Source: Hyphomicrobiales bacterium
GTDB taxonomy: Bacteria > Pseudomonadota > Alphaproteobacteria > Rhizobiales > Devosiaceae
Length of the DNA stretch: 19,694 bases
Direction: 5' to 3'
Assembly: GCA_026989045.1 (NCBI GenBank)
Contig: JALSJY010000097.1
Location: forward strand, 1-19,694
In this document: piece by piece, positions 14,279 through 19,694 of the stretch
Layout of the letters: each line of letters begins with the position of its first letter
Position numbering within the stretch: position 1 is the stretch's first letter
Made by a program: the position numbers and the translations under genes
Notes under the pieces: generated by a model
Databases searched by the model: none
The model's input: the letters and a program-made list of their open reading frames with translations, nothing else
What the model was told of the DNA's origin: nothing

Positions 14279-15118
14279 CTACCTGCCCTTCTTGGCGTGA
14301 CGTGAACGAACAATAAATTTATCGCTCGACTTATTTTTACGAGTTCTTTTACCCTTAGTTGGCTGACCCCAAGGGCTAACCGGATGACGACCACCAGATG
14401 TACGACCTTCACCACCACCATGCGGGTGATCCACAGGGTTCATGGCAACACCACGAACACTTGGACGTTTGCCCAACCAGCGGTTACGGCCAGCTTTACC
14501 CAAATTTGTATTTGAGTGATCTGGATTTGAAACCGACCCTACAGTTGCTAAACAAGAACCATGAACTTTACGTTGCTCACCAGACTTAAGGCGAAGTGTT
14601 GCCCAACCCTGATCGCGACCAACAAATTGTGCATAAGCACCAGCCGAGCGAGCAACCTGAGCGCCCTTACCTGGCTTCATTTCAATATTATGAACAATCG
14701 TGCCAACTGGCATTTCTTGTAATGGCATACAATTGCCTGGTTTCACATCAACTGCAGAGCGAGAGGAAATTACCTTATCGCCAGCACCAAGACGTTGTGG
14801 AGCCAAAATATATGCCTGCTCACCATCACTATAAGTGATAAGAGCGATAAATGCGGTGCGGTTAGGATCGTATTCGATACGTTCAACCGTGCCAACCACA
14901 TCATATTTTATACGTTTGAAATCGATTAAACGATATGTGCGCTTGTGCCCACCACCCTGACGACGAGCAGTAATTCTACCACGGTTATTACGACCGCCAG
15001 TCTTTGTAAGACCCTCGGATAGTTTCTTTACTGGTTTGCCATTCCATAACTCAGAGCGATCAATGCCAATAAGCGCACGACGACCCGGAGAAGTTGGTTT
15101 ATATTGCTTTAAAGCCAT
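14279..15118 (-). CDS. rplB: 50S ribosomal protein L2
   Basis: A 279-residue protein essential for subunit joining and peptidyl-transferase centre structure. It begins ALKQYKPTSPGRRALIG, has the GGGHKRTYRLIDFKR segment, the AQVARSAGAYAQFVGRD core, and the signature MNPVDHPHGGGEGRT, whose first His is residue 231 (equivalent to the functionally important His near 229 in E. coli). A basic tail ends the protein. GAGGA lies about 7 nt before the ATG, with a 21-nt gap from rplW. Confidence 0.99.
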   Translation of the reverse strand: MALKQYKPTSPGRRALIGIDRSELWNGKPVKKLSEGLTKTGGRNNRGRITARRQGGGHKRTYRLIDFKRIKYDVVGTVERIEYDPNRTAFIALITYSDGEQAYILAPQRLGAGDKVISSRSAVDVKPGNCMPLQEMPVGTIVHNIEMKPGKGAQVARSAGAYAQFVGRDQGWATLRLKSGEQRKVHGSCLATVGSVSNPDHSNTNLGKAGRNRWLGKRPSVRGVAMNPVDHPHGGGEGRTSGGRHPVSPWGQPTKGKRTRKNKSSDKFIVRSRHAKKGR

Positions 15119-15139
15119 ATTTAAATCCTCAAATCCCTC

Positions 15140-15433
15140 TTACAAGCCAGTTGCTATATCGATGGATTGACCATCAACAAGAGTGACAATTGCTTTTTTA
15201 ACATCTTTACGACGACCCATAATACCACGAAAACGCTTAGTCTTGCCTTTACGCACATTAGTATTAACCGCCTTAACTTTTACCGAAAACAACTCTTCAA
15301 CAGCAGCCTTAATTTCTGGCTTGCTTGCATCAATAGCTACATCAAAAACAACCTGATTAGCTTCTGAAGCCATAGTTGATTTTTCGGTTACAACTGGGTT
15401 GCGAATAATATCGTATTTTTTAATTTTACTCAT
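15140..15433 (-). CDS. rplW: 50S ribosomal protein L23
   Basis: A 97-residue tunnel-exit protein that docks trigger factor and SRP. It contains RNPVVTEKSTMASEANQVVF, the VEELFSVKVKAVNT helix-strand and the basic loop RKGKTKRFRGIMGRRKDVKKA. The ATG overlaps the rplD TGA by four bases (ATGA), with a strong GGAGGT upstream inside rplD, indicating coupling. Confidence 0.98.
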   Translation of the reverse strand: MSKIKKYDIIRNPVVTEKSTMASEANQVVFDVAIDASKPEIKAAVEELFSVKVKAVNTNVRKGKTKRFRGIMGRRKDVKKAIVTLVDGQSIDIATGL

Positions 15434-16050
15434 GAGAAACGAACCTCCAAAGCTGCAACAGCGGCTTTTGTTAGAACCAATTTATTACGACGTAAAATGT
15501 CATAAACATTGATCCCCTGCGCCGGAAGCACATCAATCATTGGAACATTTTTAGCTGCTAGTGAGAAATTTTCATTAAGTTCTGCACCATCAATAATCAA
15601 AGCATTTTTAAGACCAAGCCCATCAAATGATTTTCTTAAATCAGCAGTTTTTGGGCTTTTGACTTCTGCTTTATCCAAAATGATAATTTCGCCAGCTTTT
15701 GCCTTTGCACTTAGTGCAAATTTAAGAGCTAGAACCCTTACCTTTTTTTGCAAGCCAATAGCATGCGAGCGAGGAGTTGGGCCAAAAGCACGACCACCAC
15801 CCTTAAAGATGTTTACTTTACGAGTAGAGTGACGAGCGCCACCTGAACCTTTTTGAGCAACAAATTTACGAGTTGAGCCTTTAATTTCAGAGCGATTTTT
15901 AACATCATGCGTGCCAGCTTGGCGCTTAGCCAATTGGTAACGAACCATGCGGTGAATAATATCTTGGCGTGGCTCAAGACCAAAAACTTTATCGTCAAGT
16001 GTTACCTTGCCAGAAGCTTTGCCCTCTAGTGTGATTACTTTAATATCCAT
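15430..16050 (-). CDS. rplD: 50S ribosomal protein L4
   Basis: A 206-residue protein whose extended loop reaches the exit tunnel. The loop region is plain (RSEIKGSTRKFVAQKGSG, then GGARHSTRKVNIFKGGG and AFGPTPRSHAIGLQKK). In E. coli L4 represses the S10 operon through a long rpsJ leader; here the spacer before rpsJ is only 84 nt and does not resemble such a leader, so that circuit is not expected. The ATG overlaps the rplC TAA by one base (TAATG), with GGAGGT upstream. Confidence 0.98.
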   Translation of the reverse strand: MDIKVITLEGKASGKVTLDDKVFGLEPRQDIIHRMVRYQLAKRQAGTHDVKNRSEIKGSTRKFVAQKGSGGARHSTRKVNIFKGGGRAFGPTPRSHAIGLQKKVRVLALKFALSAKAKAGEIIILDKAEVKSPKTADLRKSFDGLGLKNALIIDGAELNENFSLAAKNVPMIDVLPAQGINVYDILRRNKLVLTKAAVAALEVRFS

Positions 16051-16796
16051 TATTCCTGACCTCCATCAGCTTTAACTTCAGCTTTAGGGGTTTCTTTTGT
16101 TTCTTTTGTAGAATTATCAGCAGGCGCTTTAAAAGAACCAGGATAAGAAGCATCTTTAGGAGCTGCATGCTTTACAGCATCACTAACTCTAATCCAGCCA
16201 CCTTTTGAGCCTGGAACAGAACCCTGAACCATGATTAAACCACGCTCAACATCGGTTTTAACAACTGTAAGATTTTGTGTTGTCACGCGCTCATCACCCA
16301 TGTGACCAGCCATTTTCTTACCTTTGAAAACGCGGCCGGGATCTTGAGAGTTACCAGTCGAGCCGTGCGAACGGTGAGAGATAGAAACACCGTGAGTAGC
16401 ACGAAGTCCACCAAAATTATGTCGCTTCATTGCGCCAGCAAAGCCTTTACCTACTGACGTCCCAGTAACATCAACAAGTTGGCCTTCATTAAAATGATCG
16501 GCTAGCATAGATGAGCCAACTTCAATCAAATTTTCAGCGCTAACGCGAAATTCTGCAACGTGACGCTTAGGCTCAACTTTAGCGATGGCAAACTGCCCTC
16601 GCTGAGCTTTTGGCGTGTTTTTTGCCTTAGCTACACCTGCACCTAATTGCAAGGCAGTATAGCCGTCTTTATCTGCAGTACGCTGAGCTACCACTTGGCA
16701 ATTTTGCAATCCCAACACGGTGACAGGCACTAAAGTGCCGTCCTCTTTAAATATGCGGGTCATGCCCAGCTTTTGTGCTATCAATCCAGAACGCAT
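16050..16796 (-). CDS. rplC: 50S ribosomal protein L3 with C-terminal tail
   Basis: A 248-residue protein near the peptidyl-transferase centre and an early assembly factor. It begins MRSGLIAQKLGMTRIFKEDG and carries VTGTSVGKGFAGAMKRH, then GSTGNSQDPGRVFKGKKMAGHMGDE. Q151 appears to match the glutamine methylated by PrmB in E. coli. The ATG at 16796 is preferred over an in-frame TTG at 16805; AGGTTGG lies upstream. The last ~35 residues form a charged Lys/Glu/Ala-rich tail (about 215-248) absent from the roughly 209-residue E. coli protein; such tails are common in alphaproteobacteria as I recall. Confidence 0.97.
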   Translation of the reverse strand: MRSGLIAQKLGMTRIFKEDGTLVPVTVLGLQNCQVVAQRTADKDGYTALQLGAGVAKAKNTPKAQRGQFAIAKVEPKRHVAEFRVSAENLIEVGSSMLADHFNEGQLVDVTGTSVGKGFAGAMKRHNFGGLRATHGVSISHRSHGSTGNSQDPGRVFKGKKMAGHMGDERVTTQNLTVVKTDVERGLIMVQGSVPGSKGGWIRVSDAVKHAAPKDASYPGSFKAPADNSTKETKETPKAEVKADGGQE

Positions 16797-16824
16797 TGGT
16801 TCCAACCTTTTCTTAATTTAAACT

Positions 16825-17133
16825 TTACAGTTTAATCTCAACATCTACGCCTGCGGCAAGATCAAGTTTCATTAGTGCGTCAACCGTTTGAGGTGTAGGA
16901 TCCACTATGTCTAAAAGACGTTTGTGAGTTCTAATTTCAAACTGCTCGCGTGATTTTTTATTAACGTGAGGAGAGCGGTTAACAGTATATTTATCAATTC
17001 TCGTCGGAAGTGGAATAGGACCACGAACCTGAGCACCCGTACGCTTCGCTGTATTGACGATTTCACGAGTAGATACATCAAGGACACGATGGTCGAACGC
17101 CTTAAGTCTTATGCGAATATTTTGACCGTTCAT
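16825..17133 (-). CDS. rpsJ: 30S ribosomal protein S10 (NusE)
   Basis: A 102-residue small-subunit protein that also acts as NusE, linking NusG and NusB to transcription. It shows IRIRLKAFDHRVLDVST, the RGPIPLPTRIDKYTVNRSPH loop, and KKSREQFEIRTHKRLLDI. Length is typical. The ATG has a GGAA-type site. The 84-nt spacer from tuf holds a hairpin but no promoter I can support, so it is probably transcribed with fusA-tuf. Confidence 0.98.
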   Translation of the reverse strand: MNGQNIRIRLKAFDHRVLDVSTREIVNTAKRTGAQVRGPIPLPTRIDKYTVNRSPHVNKKSREQFEIRTHKRLLDIVDPTPQTVDALMKLDLAAGVDVEIKL

Positions 17134-17169
17134 AGTATTTTTCCAAGTCTATAAGAATTCTAATAGTTT

Positions 17170-17195
17170 GTGATGCCCGTTTGATTAGGCATCAC
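17170..17195 (-). other. hairpin in the tuf-rpsJ spacer
   Basis: A perfect 8-bp inverted repeat (GTGATGCC at 17170-17177, GGCATCAC at 17188-17195) with a 10-nt loop, extendable by one U-G pair, lies between the tuf stop and rpsJ. The sequence following on the minus-strand RNA (ACAAACUAUUAG) has no U-run, so it is not a standard terminator. It could protect the tuf 3' end, be a processing site, or act as a leaky Rho-linked boundary between the str and S10 parts. Confidence 0.55.
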
Positions 17196-17217
17196 GCCCT
17201 AAACATTAAATTATATT

Positions 17218-18408
17218 TTACTCAACGATTTTAGCAACAACGCCAGAACCAACTGTTCTGCCACCTTCACGAATAGCAAAGCGAAGCTTTTCTTCCATGG
17301 CGATTGGCACGATTAGCTCAACGTTAATTTCAACATTATCACCAGGCATAACCATTTCAACACCGTCTTTAAGTGTAACAACACCCGTCACATCAGTGGT
17401 ACGGAAATAGAATTGCGGGCGATAATTAGTGAAGAATGGTGTGTGACGACCACCCTCATCTTTGGTCAAAATATAAGCTTCACCGATGAATTTTGTGTGT
17501 GGCTTAACTGAACCTGGAGCGCAAAGCACTTGACCACGTTCAACTTGTTCACGATCAACACCACGAATAAGAGCGCCGATATTGTCACCAGCTTCACCGC
17601 TATCAAGTAGCTTGCGGAACATTTCAACACCAGTAACAGTAGTTTTTTGCGTATCTTTAATGCCAACGATTTCAACTTCCTCGCCAACCTTAATAATACC
17701 GCGCTCAACACGACCAGTAACAACAGTGCCACGACCTGAAATTGAGAAAACATCTTCAATCGGCATCAAGAAAGGCTGATCGATTGGACGAGCTGGCTGA
17801 GGAATATACTCATCAACAGCTTTCATAAGTTCCAAAATAGCATCTTTACCAAGTTTTGGATCGCCATCTTCAAGTGCAACAAGAGCTGAACCGCGAATGA
17901 TTGGAATATCATCACCTGGGAAATCATACATATCAAGAAGTTCACGAACTTCCATTTCAACCAACTCTAGCAACTCTTCATCATCAACCTGATCACATTT
18001 GTTCAAGAAAACAACAAGTGCTGGAACACCAACCTGACGAGCAAGCAAGATATGCTCACGAGTCTGAGGCATAGGGCCATCAGCTGCAGACACAACCAAG
18101 ATACCACCATCCATTTGAGCAGCACCAGTAATCATATTTTTTACATAATCAGCGTGACCTGGGCAATCAACGTGCGCATAGTGGCGTTTTTCTGTTTCAT
18201 ATTCAACGTGAGCCGTTGAAATGGTAATACCACGAGCCTTTTCTTCAGGAGCCGCATCAATATCAGCATAATTCTTAAATTCAGCACCACCAGTTTCAGC
18301 TAAAATTTTTGTAATAGCTGCTGTTAGACTTGTTTTGCCGTGATCAACGTGACCGATTGTACCAATATTACAATGCGGCTTATTGCGTTCAAACTTTTCT
18401 TTAGCCAT
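17218..18408 (-). CDS. tuf: translation elongation factor Tu
   Basis: A 396-residue GTPase that brings aminoacyl-tRNA to the ribosome. All G motifs are intact: G1 GHVDHGKT (19-26), switch I RGITI (59-63), G3 DCPGH with catalytic His85 (81-85), G4 NKCD (136-139) and G5 SAL (174-176). Domain II starts around residue 210 (FSISGRGTVVTGRVERG) and domain III holds GGRHTPFFTNYRPQFYFRTTDVTG. Full length, no lesions. GGAGAG lies about 7 nt before the ATG. It sits between fusA and rpsJ as in other alphaproteobacteria; whether a second tuf exists cannot be seen from this window. Confidence 0.99.
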   Translation of the reverse strand: MAKEKFERNKPHCNIGTIGHVDHGKTSLTAAITKILAETGGAEFKNYADIDAAPEEKARGITISTAHVEYETEKRHYAHVDCPGHADYVKNMITGAAQMDGGILVVSAADGPMPQTREHILLARQVGVPALVVFLNKCDQVDDEELLELVEMEVRELLDMYDFPGDDIPIIRGSALVALEDGDPKLGKDAILELMKAVDEYIPQPARPIDQPFLMPIEDVFSISGRGTVVTGRVERGIIKVGEEVEIVGIKDTQKTTVTGVEMFRKLLDSGEAGDNIGALIRGVDREQVERGQVLCAPGSVKPHTKFIGEAYILTKDEGGRHTPFFTNYRPQFYFRTTDVTGVVTLKDGVEMVMPGDNVEINVELIVPIAMEEKLRFAIREGGRTVGSGVVAKIVE

Positions 18409-18420
18409 TTTTTCTCTCCG

Positions 18421-18450
18421 TTAGCATCAGCACTTATTCGCTGAGGTTAA
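18421..18450 (-). other. imperfect palindrome in the fusA-tuf spacer
   Basis: TTAGCATCAGC (18421-18431) and GCTGAGGTTAA (18440-18450) are near-complementary with two mismatches. The core stem TCAGC/GCTGA gains one G-U pair and closes on a 6-nt loop. It ends about 12 nt upstream of the tuf start, overlapping nothing but the space before the ribosome-binding site. It could be an RNA structure affecting tuf translation or a chance match; no promoter is supported here. Confidence 0.3.
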
Positions 18451-18478
18451 TTTCTTTCTTATTTTATAAAACTCAAAT

Positions 18479-19694
18479 TTAAGCGTATTTTTCTTTTACT
18501 TCATCAGCAACTGCTTTTGGTACCTGCTCATAATGATCAAAAACCATAGTATATTGCGCACGACCTTGGCTCATTGAGCGTAGGTTATTCACATAACCAA
18601 ACATATTAGCCAAAGGCACAAATGCATTAACTACCTGAGCAATTCCACGATTTTCCGTGCCTTGAATTTGTCCGCGACGTGAATTTAAATCACCAATCAC
18701 ATCACCAATATAATCTTCAGGTGTTACAACTTCAACCTTCATCACTGGCTCAAGAATTTGTGGCTTAGCGTTTGCAATAGCTTCACGAAAACCTGCACGG
18801 CCAGCTATTTCAAAGGCAAGAACAGATGAATCAACATCATGATAAGCACCGTCATTAAGGGTAACTTTTACGTCAACAATAGGGAAGCCAATTAAAATGC
18901 CTGCACCCATAACTGACTTAACGCCTTTTTCAACACCAGGAATATATTCTTTTGGAACATTTCCGCCAACAACCTTTGAAGTAAATTCAAAACCTTCGCC
19001 AACTTCATTTGGTTCAATTGTCATCTTAACACGCGCAAACTGACCAGAACCACCAGATTGCTTTTTATGTGTGTAATCAACATCAGCCGCACGAGTAATA
19101 GTCTCACGATAAGCAACCTGAGGTTGACCAATATTAGCTTCGACACCAAATTCACGCTTCATACGATCAATCAAAATATCAAGGTGCAATTCACCCATAC
19201 CTGCAATAATAGTCTGACCTGATTCTTCATCAGACTTAACTCTAAAGCTTGGATCTTCCGCAGCAAGACGATTTAACGCAATACCCATTTTTTCTTGATC
19301 AGCCTTAGTTTTAGGCTCAACAGCAATCTCAATAACTGGATCAGGAAATTCCATGCGCTCCAAAATAACTGGGTGCGATGACACAGATAAAGTATCACCA
19401 GTAGTTGTATCCTTAAGACCAACAATAGCAACAATATCACCTGCAAATGCCTCAGTAATCTGCTCACGAGAGTTTGAGTGCATTTCAAACATACGACCAA
19501 CACGCTCACGCTTACCTTTAACGGTATTTTCAACCATAGCGCCCTGCTCTAGCTTACCAGAGTAAATGCGACAGAATGTTAGTGAACCCATGTGAGGGTC
19601 ATTAGCAATCTTAAAGGCCAACATAGAGAATGGCGCATCATCACGCGGCTCACGAGTAACCTCTTCTTCAGTCTTAGCATCAATGCCTTGAATA
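18479..19694 (-). CDS. fusA: translation elongation factor G (partial, N-terminus outside window)
   Basis: The C-terminal 404 residues of EF-G, the translocation GTPase. The frame stays open to base 19694, so the ATG at 19624 is internal, not the start; about 300 residues including the GTPase domain are missing. Domain II is seen in DDAPFSMLAFKIANDPHMG and FCRIYSGKLEQG; domain III in FPDPVIEIAVEPKTKADQEK and GMGELHLDILIDRMKREF; domain IV in KKQSGGSGQFARVKM and VEKGVKSVMGAG; domain V in PEDYIGDVIGDLNSRRG, ending in KYA. All visible regions look intact. A 70-nt spacer separates it from tuf. Confidence 0.99.
   Translation of the reverse strand, partial: IQGIDAKTEEEVTREPRDDAPFSMLAFKIANDPHMGSLTFCRIYSGKLEQGAMVENTVKGKRERVGRMFEMHSNSREQITEAFAGDIVAIVGLKDTTTGDTLSVSSHPVILERMEFPDPVIEIAVEPKTKADQEKMGIALNRLAAEDPSFRVKSDEESGQTIIAGMGELHLDILIDRMKREFGVEANIGQPQVAYRETITRAADVDYTHKKQSGGSGQFARVKMTIEPNEVGEGFEFTSKVVGGNVPKEYIPGVEKGVKSVMGAGILIGFPIVDVKVTLNDGAYHDVDSSVLAFEIAGRAGFREAIANAKPQILEPVMKVEVVTPEDYIGDVIGDLNSRRGQIQGTENRGIAQVVNAFVPLANMFGYVNNLRSMSQGRAQYTMVFDHYEQVPKAVADEVKEKYA

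Noticed and set aside
18479..19624. fusA as a short gene starting at ATG 19624
   Set aside because: The frame continues upstream to the window edge with recognisable EF-G domain II sequence, so this ATG is an internal Met.
1..19694. A hidden mobile element, defence system, CRISPR array, tRNA or rRNA
   Set aside because: Every substantial stretch is accounted for by conserved housekeeping genes with short spacers; no regular repeats, integrase or transposase motifs, or RNA gene signatures were seen.

Overview
This window looks like a core chromosomal locus of a low-to-moderate G+C alphaproteobacterium (about 40% G+C judged by eye, not counted). All 33 genes lie on the minus strand, so transcription runs from high to low coordinates. 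The order fusA-tuf-S10-spc-secY-adk-alpha, with adk directly after secY and the long zinc-free form of S14, is the alphaproteobacterial arrangement. The tail rarA-crcB-rluC-HAD hydrolase is, from memory, what follows rplQ in many Hyphomicrobiales (Rhizobiales) and relatives. I would not name a genus.

Layout in transcription order: 19694-18479, the 3' part of fusA (EF-G); 18408-17218, tuf (EF-Tu); 17133-12233, an S10-type block (rpsJ, rplC, rplD, rplW, rplB, rpsS, rplV, rpsC, rplP, rpmC) joined without a break to rpsQ; 12230-6297, a spc-type block (rpsQ, rplN, rplX, rplE, rpsN, rpsH, rplF, rplR, rpsE, rpmD, rplO, secY); 6300-5731, adk; then a 183-nt spacer with a good sigma-70-type promoter and a structured leader; 5547-3100, an alpha block (rpsM, rpsK, rpoA, rplQ) closed by a clear intrinsic terminator; 3001-1685, rarA; 1674-1294, crcB; 1293-304, rluC-like; 303-1, a partial HAD phosphatase.

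Functionally this is the translation core: two elongation factors and 25 ribosomal proteins, together with the secretion channel SecY, adenylate kinase and the RNA polymerase alpha subunit. The downstream cluster has four unrelated housekeeping jobs: replication-fork maintenance, fluoride export, rRNA pseudouridylation and phosphate-ester hydrolysis. Genes are tightly packed, with TAATG, ATGA or TAAATG junctions and strong Shine-Dalgarno sites. No stretch over 300 bases lacks a gene; the longest spacer is 183 nt. Several apparent N-terminal extensions (rplC, rplE, rplX, rplN, rplO, rpmD, crcB) are rejected here in favour of internal starts with better ribosome-binding sites and family-typical lengths.

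I found no undescribed system, mobile element, CRISPR array, tRNA or rRNA. The parts most worth a second look are non-coding: the rpsM leader (13-bp stem plus a U-tailed hairpin behind a promoter) and the hairpins in the rpsK-rpoA and tuf-rpsJ spacers.
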